Shown here one piece after another: positions 1-11,830 of a DNA stretch of 64,000 nt (within the stretch, counting starts at the first letter, position 1; the number at the start of each line of letters is the position of its first letter). This DNA is from Capsicum annuum (taxonomy: Eukaryota; Streptophyta; Magnoliopsida; Solanales; Solanaceae): positions 186,001 to 250,000 of the forward strand of contig NW_025841638.1 in the NCBI RefSeq assembly GCF_002878395.1, in the 5' to 3' direction. The notes below the pieces were generated by a model that made no database searches, was not told the origin of the DNA, and saw nothing but the letters and a program-made list of their open reading frames with translations. The translations under genes were made by a program, and so were the position numbers.

Positions 1-450
1 TTGGAATAGATGACGGCGACCATGATGGCCTATCAGGAGTTTGACAGCCTATCATAGACGTCGTCAGATTCTCTTTAAGTTTGGCTTTTGCTGTCTCAGG
101 CTGGCGGCAAAAATGACATCCTATCAGGAGTCTGACAGCGTGTCATGGATGTCATCAGCTCCTTTTCCATTTTGAGAATTTCTGCCTAAGGTTGATGTTG
201 ATCCTGACGCCTTATCATAACTCTGACGCCTTATCACGACATGCCGTCACAACGTTATAACAAATTTCATTCTCTAGTTAAGGCTGACAACATCCTTGAT
301 GGCTTATCACACTTTTGACATCTGATCACCAGATATCATCACAGTTTTCAATTCATGCCAACTCTCTGGTTACATTTGATGACAACTATGATAGCTTGTC
401 ATAGGTCTGGCGACTTATCATAGATGTCATCAGATATACTTCTTTTTAGC
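1..450. repeat. ~91-bp degenerate tandem repeat array, left end open
   Basis: Five copies begin at about 24, 115, 206, 298 and 390, giving spacings of 91, 91, 92 and 92 bases. Each copy has a GATGGCYTATCA-like start, a TGAC-GCCTATCAT-like middle and a GTCATCAG-like segment. The copies are clearly diverged, so the array is old or unhomogenised, and it continues past the left edge. The period and the start of the unit resemble the ~91-bp internal repeat of the minus-oriented LTR at 61360-61700. The array could therefore be an expanded LTR subrepeat instead of a centromeric-type satellite. Confidence 0.75.
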
Positions 451-1639
451 TTTCTCCGGATTTCAATTTCTTTGCCTCCATTCTTGTTGGTTCTCTACTC
501 CATCAGCTTATACTATAAAATCAACATAAACACATTAAAAAACAACAAAACTTGCTTAAGACCTCTTAATTATTCTAGGTTAAAGGCCTTAAATGTGTTA
601 GCAATTGGTCACACATCAAGTATAAGCAAAACCCATGACAAATAGCTAATTAGAAGGAGAAATCACCAACACCTAAACACTAATCACAACATATTCAAGC
701 ACAACCCCAAGTGGAAGAACTAGAACCTCGTAAAGATAATAAACAAAAATATGCCAAAATATCCATCAAATTTATTCATGAAAGATAAAGAGAATGTCAA
801 TCCAAAATTTAAATTCCAAGAAATCTTCAATGGAATTTGCCTATTCTTCACTTCAGAGTTACTATAATGTCTTCTTAGCTCAATATCAGTACAAATTTAC
901 TCGAAGCTCCAAGTGATAAAATAAAAATTTGTGAAGATAAGTCCATTATGAAAGGGTTTTACGTTTTTGTGACTTGGGATCAGCTTTGTGAATTTATGAA
1001 ACTACCCTTGGACCCTTTTCTGCTCGATCATAATCGCATTATATGGATTGTGATCATGGTTCCATGATTGCATGGCTTTTGATCATGATCGCCATTGGTC
1101 AACCTAGTTGACTGACTGCGATTGCGGTAACTGAGGGATGCCTGAGCTGCCTGATCTTCAGATTTTTCTTCTTTTTGTTCATTTTTCTTTCCTTTAAGCT
1201 TTATTTCAACTCATTTTCATCATAGGACCTTCAAGATCACAAAAAATAGAAATTAATGCATTCTAATAGAAAATTAGCCTTATTAACACAATTTAATTAT
1301 ACTAGTGTGCAAGAATTTGGGTATTAAAGAGTGGTAAATTTGCTACTCATCTATACCCCCAACTTAGATCTTTGCTTGTCCTAAAGCAACACTGCTTATA
1401 TTTTGATGAGACTATTCAATTATAATCCCATTTAATCAAAAAAATGATCACAATGATTACAAACTCATTTAGCATCACCAACTAGGCCTCAAGCATGGGA
1501 AAAATTATCCGCATAACTCCCATCAAAATCAAACATACTTTCAAGGATTCAGAAGAATTTTAAGAATAACCAAGCAACAACTACTGATTCTCTAAAAGTG
1601 ACTCTCTATAAGTCGTGACTCAAATTCACTCCCTAGGTC
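451..1639. other. AT-rich unassigned DNA, probably old retrotransposon non-coding sequence
   Basis: No gene, RNA or clear element boundary is visible. Around 1020-1140 there is a GC-richer patch with repeated ATCATGATCGC-like words, a style seen in the U3 parts of LTRs elsewhere in this window. Around 1350-1390 there is a CCCCAACTTAGATC-type stretch that I associate with non-coding parts of solanaceous retroelements. The 73-codon open frame at 424-645 has no recognisable motif and is probably chance. Confidence 0.4.
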
Positions 1640-3585
1640 CTTATCGTAATGGGCTTCCTAAGTCCAACTATGATCGGATACCACCCCTGTTACCCATCCT
1701 AACCACCAGCCATCTGTCTTTAGTTGGCTAAATTTCAAGATTGAAACATAATAGTGTAACAACTCACACAATGACCCTCAGAATAGATCACAACCATGAC
1801 CAACCCAACCAAGTCCAACCATCCCATAACCATAATCCAACCATACCAAATCACACCAAAAAAGGACATAACAAAAGATGTTCCAAAAAATAATATAATT
1901 AATCCCAAAAATGAAATATGACAGAACAGTGAGAAATCATGTCTAATATGCCATTCTACCAGCTTATTCCAATGCCAAGGCTGACACCTATAGTGATATC
2001 GGCTATTCCAACCCATAGAAGTACCACAAAGCCATTAAAAAAAGAGTAATGAAATCCGATTTGGATATGCCTCTAACCATAGACAACACCATTGTCTAAA
2101 ATAAAGTCAAAATGTCTAGGAATATCCATAACATAAAATAATGCCTTTTGAAAATATGGAAGCTCACCAGTTCAGCCTTAATGCTGTCCCCAAGATAATC
2201 ACTATGTAGGAGGAGTAGAATGGCCGATTTCTATATAGAATAGGTATACAACGCCAGTATATAGGGTTAGCAAGTGACCGCTAGCATGATATAGGAGCAA
2301 GGATGAAATAATGCCATTTATAGAACCAAGTAAAATCATCCATATGCACACAACTAAACATATATATATATATATATATATAACCATACCAGGATAAAGG
2401 GACCAGGTTTAGCATGCCTTTGAAACCTTTACCTGCGTTGTGTAGCTTTGCCATCCTTAACCACCCATGAGCTATATGGGTTCAACTCTTCCTGCTGAAA
2501 GGGCCCAGTGTGTATAACTGTACGACTAGGGAAGTATCCTATGGGATGACTAGTGCATCCCCAAAATAAAGTATGACATCATGTACATGGTCACCAAGAC
2601 TAACCTCATATCGATAAATATGAGTTTCCAGTTTTGGTCTCCTTGGGACCTCCACTTTCCATGGCTTAGCTACACCTCCCGCTATTATTGCCCAATTAAA
2701 ACTAATTTCCAAATAACCAAACCATTATCCATTTATTAAACAAGGCCATTAATATTGGTATCATTATACCAACCCTTACTTGTAAGTATTATCCATAACC
2801 AACCATTTATAGGTTTAAGGGGACTTTCAAGTGCCCTTTTACTGACCATATTAAAGAACTTGGGAGACTTCCATGTTACCTACGAGCATAACTAATTAGT
2901 GTTTAGCCTTTTCAAACCATTTAAACTATGCATAATTCCTTTACCAAGGTTAAAACATGCAAAAGTTCCTTCAAAAGAAGTCAATGCAATGAACATATCT
3001 TTATAAGTATTTTGTCAAACACATTGGGGGCATAACATAACCAAAACAAATTCCAATTACCAATAAACCATTCCCATTCAATCAAATTATCCAAAACCAT
3101 CATTAATAAATATAAAATCATAATTAAAACCATGAGAAACCATAACCAACCATTTAAAATCAAAACCCCCAAATAATATTTGAAAGCCAAAACTATGCAA
3201 CAGTAAAACTATGAAAACATTCATATAAACCATTCCTTTAAGAAAAATTAACAATTAGGGAAGAGAACATGTCTTACACCAAGATAAGGATGGAAGTAAA
3301 TAACCAAGACAAGCTCCAAATTAATCCTTTAGTTAAAACCCTAGCTCCCCTTGCCCAATAGCTCTTAATAAAATTATGGAGTGTTCAGGAAGAGATTCTA
3401 AGTATTAATTAATAGATAATAGGGTAAATAACCTCCAAAGTAGGTTAAGATTTATGTGACCCTATCAAGACAAGTAGAGAAATGTCCAGAATGTCCCTAT
3501 TTAAGTTGTACCAAAATCCTGCCATAGGGATACGACTGACCCACACGAGTCATATCCTCCGATATAGTGACCCACTCATTTCGGT
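1640..3585 (-). repeat. Degenerate LTR fragment of the TGTCATGACCC family, minus-oriented
   Basis: The order of landmarks matches the better preserved minus-oriented LTRs at 8635-10440, 44475-46421 and 53259-55324. These are an AAGTCC-ACTATGATCGG-ACACCAC-type start, a block ending in AATAATGCCAT, a TA microsatellite (2361-2382), and a GGGCTATATGGGTTCAACTC-like block about 2470-2490. After these come AAGGGCCCAGTGTGTATAA, TACCAACCC and a final AAACCCTAGC near 3340. Neither LTR end is intact and no target duplication is visible. Confidence 0.6.
2361..2382. repeat. (TA)11 microsatellite inside an LTR
   Basis: An uninterrupted TA run of 22 bases. It occupies the same LTR position as the shorter AT runs at 44861-44874 and 53846-53857, so a single ancestral stretch has expanded independently in different LTR copies. 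Confidence 0.9.
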
Positions 3586-3800
3586 TCTACAAAATCAGGA
3601 CTGTCAGAAATAGTTACCCAATTATCAATCAGGATTGTCAAAAATAGTCACTTAGTTATCAGTATTACAGTATTAGTAAACCTAGATATCAGTTAATCAG
3701 TATTCAGAACTCAGTAACCAGCATTGACATAATATTAGTTACAATTTATGTATTCATACATGTACTCTTATTCAATTATGCTTGGTTCTAAATAGCCACG
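3586..3800 (+). repeat. Fragment of a TGTAAGACC-type LTR (internal ~60-bp subrepeats)
   Basis: This stretch carries AGGACTGTCAGAAATAG and AGGATTGTCAAAAATAG about 50 bases apart, then TATTCATACATG. The same order is present in the two LTRs of RE5 (25200-25560 and 30790-31150). It is a short relic sandwiched between two other LTR types and has no ends of its own. Confidence 0.55.
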
Positions 3801-6712
3801 GGGTGAAAACTTTAGCAAACTAATCCCGTATACAAATTTTAACTACGCCATCAACTCTAGAATATCAATTTTAGTTTTGGTGTACCTTTGGTTTGGGTCT
3901 CGAGGCACTTAAGCTCATTTTGACCTATTGGTTAGAAAGTTAAGAAAATAAAATATGGGTGTGGGACCCATATTTGGTTAAAATGACCTTGGTTGGAAAA
4001 TAGGAGTACGTCATTGCATCCAAGATATCTAATTTGGTATGGTTACATAGTTCATTTGCATATCTCGGATTTTGGATAAATCCAGAAGGCTTAACAAAAA
4101 ATTGGAAGAATTTCCAAGTTTAAACTGTCATATGGTACAGATTCAATCACAAGTCAAGGTTTGTGATCGTAGTACCCTTGGAAGAGAAAAAGCTACAACT
4201 GCGAAAAAAGAGTGTTGTGATTGTAACACCTCATTCTAGTACCCTGAGTTTCAATCCCAGGTCCTGGGCTGCGATAGCTGGACTCGAGGACTTGGCATGA
4301 CTATAAATAGTCTCCAATGTCGCCTTTTTAGCCATTTCTATCCTCTTTCTTGGGAGCAAAAACCCTAAATAGTGAGATTAAGTGAAATTAAAGCTTGTGG
4401 GTAAGCTGGGAGCTAGATTAACATTTATTTTTGTGATTATCTTCCAATTTAAGGTAAGAATTCACCCTTTTCTAGGTGAAATTTCTTAATTTATTGCTCA
4501 AAACCCCAAAAATTTTAGTTCTTGATTTTATCCCCAATTTAGCTTGATTTTCACTAATTTATAAGGGTAATTATTCCTTGAGCTTAAAATTATGTTGGGT
4601 TGGTTTTGCAAATATAATTTCCATAAGTGGGACCCACATAGGATTTGGGTATATTTTTGGACCCGAAGCATAATGGTGCAATATGGGTATCATTATTCTT
4701 GTAATAATGAGTAAAATGTGTTATTTATATCTTGGAATCGTAAGGAGGCTTCTCAAAAAGGAAAAGTGGTAGTTTAGCGATTCGTGGAGCTTTTCATCAA
4801 TGTTAAGGTAAGATAGGTTTATTCCCTATTTGATTGAGCTATTTTATAGTATTTTTATGATATTGTGTTATATTTGAGATGTGTTTTAGGTGTCATATTG
4901 ATGAAATACAAGACTTGGGTTAGTTGACCTATTTAGGATAAAATAAAATTATAGAATTAAAATACTTGACTTGTTTTATTCTACATTAGGGGGATTGGAC
5001 TAAATTACTCATGTTTTGCATGAAAATATGTTATATTGTTCAAGATTATGTAAAATTCTCTAGTTACTCATGCTTGGTGTTAAGTTTGGCCTTAGTTGGT
5101 TACACTAATGAAGGTTGGATTAGTTTTCACTGGACTTAGTTAATGTGCTTGGGAAGGATCTCTACCTTAGGACCAATTATGGCTTGTTTAACATCTAAAA
5201 GTGGATTTTGATACCTTAATCCTTGTTCAAGTAGAATTTTCCTAAAATGGAGCTTAAGGATTAGTTATGGAATATTAACCCACTTTAGGCTATGATACAT
5301 GATTAGTTTTTGTGAACCTTTTTTTGCTTATTAGATTCTTGGAAATGCGTATTGAGGCAATGTTGATAAATATTGATAATTAATGGTTATGTTGGTTAAT
5401 GTGAGGGTTGACACTTATTTATTATTCTATTATTTATGCTATTAGCAATATTATTCATGATGTTGATTATATATGTCCAGTTTAAGTCCAAAAGAGGATT
5501 TTATTGTTTACTATACATACATGGTTTGAGTCCAGAGGATGATTATGAAACTATTGATTTTATTTACCAGTTTGAGTCTGACTATTGATTATATTTACTG
5601 ATTTGAGTTTGGATATACATATTATGGTATGATGATATACTTCTTATTATTAATGATATCGATATGTGAGATTGAAAGTAGCAATTTGTCTAAGTTGGAA
5701 AATGATGGTTATAATTTGGCAAGACATAAATGGACTCTTGTGGTAAAATGACTAATTGAAAATTGATGGTAGTTGATAAATGATGATTAATTGATAATTG
5801 ATGACAAGCCAACAATTGAATTAGTGATAAGAGATGGATAAGTTGATTAACGAACTAGTGTATACCTGATGATAAGGTTTCTTTATGTTGATATAATATA
5901 AAATATTGGCAAATAACTAATTTATGATAGTTGTGGGATGATGGTTAAATAATGGTAAGGTTAGTTGTAATGTTGGTTGATTTCATTATTCTATCTTGAG
6001 TATACTTTCCAGGCATATAAGAGTCTATGATGAGTTATTTACTTTTCCACACTAATTGGCATATGGGATCCAATTTTGTAGTTTGTGATTGCTTTATGAT
6101 GTTATGTTATGTTATGTCATTATTCTGGTTTATCCCTTATTATGTACAACGGTATTGGATACAATTTAGGTTTGTTTTTGTACCTTGACTTAGTTAGGTT
6201 ATCTTGCATTTTATCATACTTGTATCATGATTTAGCCTAGTCAACTATTGATGCCTACTGACTACTCATTATTTTGGTACTCATACTGTACTTCTGTACC
6301 TTTTGGGTATAGATTAGAGTACTAGTTGTCATCATTGATATGTGTTTATGTGGTGTTGATATCTGGAGATTGGGTAAGCTCTTGGAATCCCAGTCGTCCA
6401 TTTCCTTCTATTTTTATATATTTAGTATTTTTTATTTAAGATAGATGTATTGACTACACCAGATATTTTTGTTGTATTTCTATTGTTAGATGCTCTTGTA
6501 CTTGCTGAACCAAGTCGTTCGATGGTATCTTGTATTGATTGTTTTTATCTATTTAGAACACTTGGATTGTTTATATATTATGTTCTTGAAGATTGCCTAT
6601 GTTGGGCATTTTCAACAAAATAAACCCATTGTGATAGATCAAGGTTATCGTTTGGATTGCCTACTAGCTGAATTAGTAGGTTCCATCATGACTCATAAAA
6701 TGGGTCATGAAA
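3801..6712 (+). repeat. RE1 5' LTR (left boundary approximate)
   Basis: The stretch ends in TGGGTCATGA directly before a primer binding site, which fixes its right end. It contains a TATA-type promoter (4302-4309) followed by a short leader with AAAACCCTAAAT, the usual U3-R arrangement. A loose tandem of CAGTTTGAGTCC-like words lies at about 5475-5610. The final bases hold a small palindrome (ATGACTCATAAAATGGGTCAT). The start near 3800 is only where the preceding LTR fragment stops, so the true 5' end may differ by some hundreds of bases. Confidence 0.55.
4302..4309 (+). promoter_or_regulatory. Putative LTR TATA box (TATAAATA)
   Basis: CTATAAATAG lies about 500 bases into the RE1 LTR and is followed by a pyrimidine-rich leader. 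This is the position expected for a retrotransposon core promoter. Activity is not shown. Confidence 0.5.
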
Positions 6713-6715
6713 AAT

Positions 6716-6728
6716 TGGTATTAGAACC
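6716..6728 (+). other. RE1 primer binding site (initiator tRNA-Met type)
   Basis: TGGTATTAGAACC differs from the canonical TGGTATCAGAGCC at two positions and starts a few bases after the LTR end TGGGTCATGA. It marks the priming site for minus-strand DNA synthesis and fixes the element's orientation as plus. Confidence 0.8.
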
Positions 6729-6919
6729 TAGGCTTCACCAGTATTGTTGTACAAGAGCAAATGTCTAGAAAAGTCCTGCAGATTAAAGTGATGACGTCCA
6801 TTTCCTATCTTCAAGAGGCTATGGGACATTCTTGGGAGTTCCTCTCATTTGTCATTTATATCGTGCTAAGAGTCTAAGTTGGTTTGTAGAAGTATTCCTT
6901 TAACTTTATTGTTTCATAG

Positions 6920-8130
6920 ATGGCCAGGACACGTGCTGTTGCTATACAAGATGAGGGTCCCAATATCAAACCTAGGGATCCTTCCCCTGTTTGTGGATAA
7001 CCTAAAGGTCTTGAACAACCGCGTGATATGCCCCTATCTAGGGACCAGGATAGGTTGCCTTCCCTAGGTCCTATTCTTGCTCTTGAGCCAGAGATATTTT
7101 TAGCCCAACCTGTGGTGGGCCAGGGACCAGCCTAGGCTTCACCAGGATTTACTTCTTCTTTGGTGCAAATAGATGATTTGGTTCATCTTTAGGGGATAGT
7201 TGGTGATGTAAAGTCTTATGGTGCATAATCTACCGATCTGAGAGGTACTGAGGAGGGGGAACTACCTGAAGTTGTGGCTCCCAGATTTTAGGTTCCTCCT
7301 ACACAGGTAGTTGATCAGCCTGCTATGTCTACTTAGGAGAAGATTGTGTTGGGTAGATTCATGATATTGGCTCTGCTTTGGTTTTATGGTGCTCCATGTG
7401 AGGATGCATATGAGTTTCTGATTATTTTTAGGATAGACTCTGTAATTTCATCTTATTAAGACTCTAGGTGTGGATTACACCATATTTCAATTGGATTTGG
7501 GTCCTCGACATTGGTGGAGAAGCTTTATGGATTGTAGAGTAGCTAGATCTTCTCTCTTATAATAGACCCAGTTCTCCAAGATGTTCATAGAGAAGTATAT
7601 ATACCTTGTGGGCTTAGAGATTGTTTGAGAAATCAGTTTTCTAGATTGGAGCAGGGCTCCATGACTGTTGTAGAGTATTAGGCTCATTTTAATGAATTGG
7701 CTAGGCGTCCAACTTCTATTTTGGATACCAAGTATGTTAGAGTTTGCTTCTTTATTAGAGTATTAATACTTCCCATTAGTGTTTCAACTTAGAGTTTGGT
7801 TTCTACGGGTAGGTCTTTTGTTGAGATTTTATATCATGCTTAGGTGATGGAGGAGATGCATCATGAGGACCAAGGAAGCAATGATAAGAGGCGTATATAC
7901 CAGGGTATTTTCAGTAGGAGATGTATTAGTTCCCTATTCAGGGGTAGTAGTTCTCATAGTGGCTATTCTCTGTATCCATCCTATTAGACTCAAAGTCCGC
8001 CTAGTGTACTTGTGAAGGCAGTGCTTTAGATTACTGAAAGAGGTCAATCTAGTGCCAAAGACCTCCCTGGTCAGGGTGGAAGTTAGTATTTGGGTTATTG
8101 TAGATAATTAGATCATGTCATCATATTTCA
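6920..8130 (+). pseudogene. RE1 gag polyprotein remnant
   Basis: The likely start ATGGCCAGGACACGTGC encodes MARTRAV, a usual beginning for chromovirus Gag. Further on, in changing frames, are residues typical of the retrotransposon Gag domain: LGRF near 7350, FYGAPCEDAYEF near 7385-7420, VDYTTFQLDLGPRHWW near 7470-7515, and a RNQFSRLEQGSMTVVEY segment near 7630-7680. A degenerate zinc knuckle (LDHVI preceded by YC) lies near 8090-8125. There are many stops, several of them TAG where CAG is expected. Gag would form the virus-like particle. The sequence then jumps to integrase at about 8135. Confidence 0.8.
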
Positions 8131-8134
8131 TTTC

Positions 8135-8634
8135 TATTTGGATGACTTTCAGTGGTAAGAGGTTAGCCCATATTTATATTTGGGAGATTGTTTGCATGGG
8201 ATGCCTATTTTTTTCATTTCAAAATGTGGTTTTGTTTTCACTTTAAGGTTTTGGACGGCATTTTAGTAGGAGTTGGGTACTTAAGATGATTTGAGTACAA
8301 CTTTTTATCCACATACCAAAAGTCCGTCTGAGCAGACTATTTAGGCTCTTGAGGACATGCTCCGAGCTTGCGTTATGGATTTTGGAGGCCAATGGGAGTA
8401 ATACTTAGCCTTGGTAGAGTTCTCGTAGAACAACAACTAATATTTGAGTATTGAGATGGCGCCTTTCAAGGCTTTGTATGGTAGGAGATTTCATTCTCTG
8501 GTTGGATGGTTTGAGACTTTTGAGGTTAGGACCCGTGGAACAGATATGCTCTAGGAGTCATTAGATAGAGTTGGGATGATTCAGGATAGGTTAAGAGTTG
8601 ATCAAAGTAGTCTTCGTGCCTTGAGAATTAGAGT
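8135..8634 (+). pseudogene. RE1 integrase core remnant
   Basis: It starts with residues resembling FSGKRLAHIYIWEIV, then HGMP after a frameshift, and RFW. A FYPHT block and LEDMLRACVMDFGG follow near 8340-8385, then MAPFKALYGRR near 8457-8490 and the GWFE segment. These are the second half of the DDE integrase catalytic domain, which inserts the DNA copy into the genome. The H2C2 zinc finger and the first catalytic aspartate region are absent, and the reading frame has several stops. The sequence is cut at 8635 by the LTR of RE2. Confidence 0.8.
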
Positions 8635-10440
8635 TGGTGACGCGAACCAGGTCCTGACTGTGGTGGGTATCTCAAGTCCTACATGGACTGGAGATCACCC
8701 CCTTTACCTAACCTAGCCAACACAACAACTTCAAGTGTCGGATGAATTACGAACTTATAACAAGATAATGTAAAATAAAACTAATAATGATCTATTATAC
8801 ATCTATACCATCCATCGGTAACCAAACATCTTTCCATTACCGAAACAATCAACCAAACCACCCAAGTCCACAGTAATCCAACAAAGCCTCTTCAAAACCA
8901 AAATTAATAAAATATTGGCACATGCCTCCTACAGTAGCCAAAATAAAGTATAAACAAGGTCTAAGACGTAGGAAATAAGGACCATGAAATGAAGCCTTCC
9001 GAAGTACGGAAGCTCACCACTTTAATTTCAACTCACGAACTAACTCGATCACCAGATCACTGCACAGAAAGAGTAGAATAAGTTTTGTTGCCTACATCGC
9101 GTGGGGATACACGTCCGGAGATCGTTAATGATTGGAGCATAGAATATAACTTAGGGATATAGGAATAAAATAATTCCATGAGAACATTTCAAAACCAGTA
9201 CAATATCTAAAGCACGATATCGTATGAATTACATATACATAGAGATATAAATATAATAGCACATACCAGGGTATACAAGGCTTAACATGAACTTTAAAAA
9301 CCTTAACCTAGGTTGTGTAGAATAACCATCATATAATAAGGAAACTGCGGGCTATATGGGCCCAACACTCCCCTAGCTGGAAGGACCCAATGGGTGTAGC
9401 CATATGAACCAGAGATTATCCATATTCTCTTATGCCTCGATGGGGGGCTCGAACTTCCTAGCATAGACAAGGTGAATTAAGCACCAATGTATACAGTATG
9501 GGGGATTTAAACCTCCCATTCATGTATTAAGTTTAGGGGACTCAAACCTCTTGGCCATATAGACACATGCACCAGCTAGCAGTTTCCCAGTGTTAGTCCT
9601 TTAGAATCCACTTTCACGGCTCGGCTACACATCCCACTTTAAAGACCAATTAAAACATTCATTGCACATACACAACCATTAATTCAATTACTTACCAAAG
9701 GAATCAAATTGGTATCATCATACCAACCCCACTAACAAGCGTGAAACATGCCATAACCATTATTAATAATCTTGGGACTCGAACCTATTATCTAACAAAT
9801 ACATCAATTCAATTCATCATATAGGGAATCAAACCCATTTAGTGTTTCAAATCAATTTATGGCCAAATAAGCCTTCATAAAACCCTTTACCAATCATTAA
9901 CATTCTTAGGCCAATGCCTTAGTTTAAAATACAATCCATCATGTGAAAAGATCATTCTCATTGATAATTTCACAAATAAGCTGAGCGCACACCATTATCA
10001 AAACCAAAAATCATCCTATTTAGGGTTAAACATGACCCTTTAGTTAAACCACAATTCCCATGAATCCACATGTGCAAAGCCATTATTAAAACCTATATAA
10101 TCAGAAGTTAAATCATGAGGAATAATACCTAATAATGTTCATTGAAACCCTCAACCTTGGTTTTCAAAACCACCATTAATGACTCATGAACAATGATTTA
10201 AGCATATGTTTTTAGTGAACTAACAATTAGGGAAGAGTCATATGCCTGAGTTATGAAAAATCACAGAGAGAATTTGATCCTTAAGCCCTTAGATGGCAAC
10301 TTTGAAAAAACCCTAGCCCAATCTTTCTTGAGAGGTTTTTGAGAGAGTTTAGAGAGAATTAGATCTTGTAAAGGGTATAACGAATGATCAAAAGGTGCTA
10401 TAAGATATGGGGTCTTAAGGTTTTAGGGTGGGAAATGTCT
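8635..10440 (-). repeat. RE2 3' LTR, missing its U3 beginning
   Basis: On the plus strand it begins TGGTGACGCGAACC and GGTATCTCAAGTCC. This matches TGTCATGACCC ... GGTATCTCAAGTCC at the intact LTR end at 53259. The internal landmarks are all present: ATCGCGTGGGGATAC near 9095, GGGCTATATGGGCCC near 9350, TACCAACCCC near 9720, and CCCTAGCCCAATC near 10313. No target duplication can be scored because the other end of the element is gone. Confidence 0.75.
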
Positions 10441-11200
10441 AAACGGGGCCATACCAATGCTAGAATAGTAACTATTCTTATAGGAAAATTCAGTGAGAGG
10501 CAAGTGGTCATACCAACTACCACCAAAGTCAATTATACAAGCTCGCAACATATATTCCAAAGTCTAAATGGTTCTTTCCGCTTGCCCATCCTCCTGTGGG
10601 TGAAAAATGGTGCCAAGGCTCATTTTAGTCCCCAAACCAATCTTGAAAGAGTGCCAAAAATATGATGAAAGATGAGTACCATGATTTGAAATGATTGAGA
10701 CAGGCTCACAATGCTACTTTATGACCTCCTGGAGGAACAACTTTACATAGTACTCATAGAATAATTAGTCCTCACTAGCAAGAAGTGAGTAGACTTAGTT
10801 ATCCTATCCATGATGACCTAAACTGATTCATACTAATTTCCAGGACCTCAGAAGACCGATAACAAAATCCATATAAATTATCTCCCATTTCCACATCGTC
10901 ATTCAATCTCTTGGATTAGCCCACCGAGCCTTATGTGCTACACCTTCACTTGTTAACATACTATAAACTTAGCCACAAAGTTAGCTACATCCCACTTCAT
11001 ATTATTCCACCAATACACATCCTTAAGATCATGATACATCTTTGTTGAACTGGGATAAACCATATACCATAATTAATGAGACTCAACTAAAATCTTACCT
11101 CGTAATCCATCCACATCGGGAAAACACAACCTCTCTTGGTACCTCAAGATACCATCACCACCAATCTCGAAGGCTATTATCACCTTCTGCTAACCCACAC
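10440..11200 (-). pseudogene. RE2 integrase remnant
   Basis: Read on the minus strand, an H2C2-like zinc finger region comes first (SHELCYMVYPSSTKMYHDLK, then VYWWNNMKWDV and a MVC-stop-QVK cysteine pair, about 10920-11060). After it come ITKSTHFL, and a FSPTG/GQAE-type block with FGGSWYDHLPL near 10480-10560. The frame ends at GMAPF near 10445. Stops and frameshifts are frequent. The last third of integrase and the chromodomain tail are missing because the sequence passes into LTR DNA. Confidence 0.75.
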
Positions 11201-11234
11201 TATCCTTGATTTCTATAAAGATAAGGTCTAATAT

Positions 11235-11830
11235 CTATTTCACCTTTATTTCAAAACCAAGAGATAATTGTGCCACCTGTTGCCCAAACACACCACCATC
11301 CTTAGAGTCCAAGAGATAAACTCCTAGATTAGCCAAACGGTGAATATCCTTCACCAATTCCCTCTTATCCTTATCCATACACGAGAATCTATCCATTGAA
11401 AACCTGCTAAGAGTATCAGCAACCACATTAGCCTTACCTGGGTGGTAGTAAAGACTCATATCATAGTCCTTCAGAACATCAAGCCACCTCTTTTGCCTGA
11501 GATTAAGCTCTTTTTGAGTGAACACATACTACAGGCTCTTATGATCAAAAAAGATATCAACATGGACCTTATGGAGAGAGTGATATCAGATTTTCAATGC
11601 GAACGCAACAACTAATAGCTCCAAGTCATGAGTCAAACAATTTATCTCATGAACTTTCAACTGTCTAGAGGCATAAGTAACCACTTTGCCATGCTGCATC
11701 AACACACAACCCAACCCAACCTAAGATGCATTATAATGGATGAAAAAACCCTTGGTAACCTCAGATAGAGTCAAGATCGGAGTTGAAGTCAAATTATCTT
11801 TTAGCTTCTCAAAACTTCCCACATAAGCCT
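11235..11830 (-). pseudogene. RE2 RNase H and connection remnant
   Basis: The minus strand shows TPILTL, then a [24 protein letters not shown] stretch, [13 protein letters not shown] and DHKSL. An uninterrupted frame from 11525 then has [19 protein letters not shown] and [14 protein letters not shown]. This is the retroviral-type RNase H of Ty3/gypsy pol, which degrades the RNA strand of the RNA-DNA hybrid, and the linker leading to integrase. [14 protein letters not shown] is a hallmark of this family and is well preserved here. Confidence 0.85.

Larger units (their letters stand above)
3801..8634 (+). mobile_element. RE1: internally deleted Ty3/gypsy element (5' LTR, PBS, gag, integrase)
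   Basis: The order 5' LTR, primer binding site, gag, integrase establishes plus orientation. Gag runs into the zinc-knuckle region and is followed directly by the integrase catalytic core, so protease, reverse transcriptase and RNase H are missing. The right end is cut by the start of RE2's LTR at 8635, so the chromodomain tail, polypurine tract and 3' LTR are absent. Its LTR is a different family from the others, although a related fragment lies near 57780-58200. The left LTR limit is not sharply defined. Confidence 0.7.

Noticed and set aside
424..645. Open frame of 73 codons as a small gene
   Set aside because: No motif, low-complexity composition, overlaps the end of the tandem array and has no support from a related copy.
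1735..2387. Minus-strand open frames with hydrophobic residues (membrane protein?)
   Set aside because: They lie within a degenerate LTR. The hydrophobic look comes from AT-rich codons, and the TA microsatellite gives the IYIYIY run.
6490..6768. 92-codon open frame MLLYLLNQ...
   Set aside because: It runs across the LTR end and the primer binding site of RE1, so it cannot be a normal coding region of the element. No known domain is seen.
10384..10665. Plus-strand 93-codon open frame
   Set aside because: It is the antisense shadow of RE2 integrase and its junction with the LTR on the minus strand.
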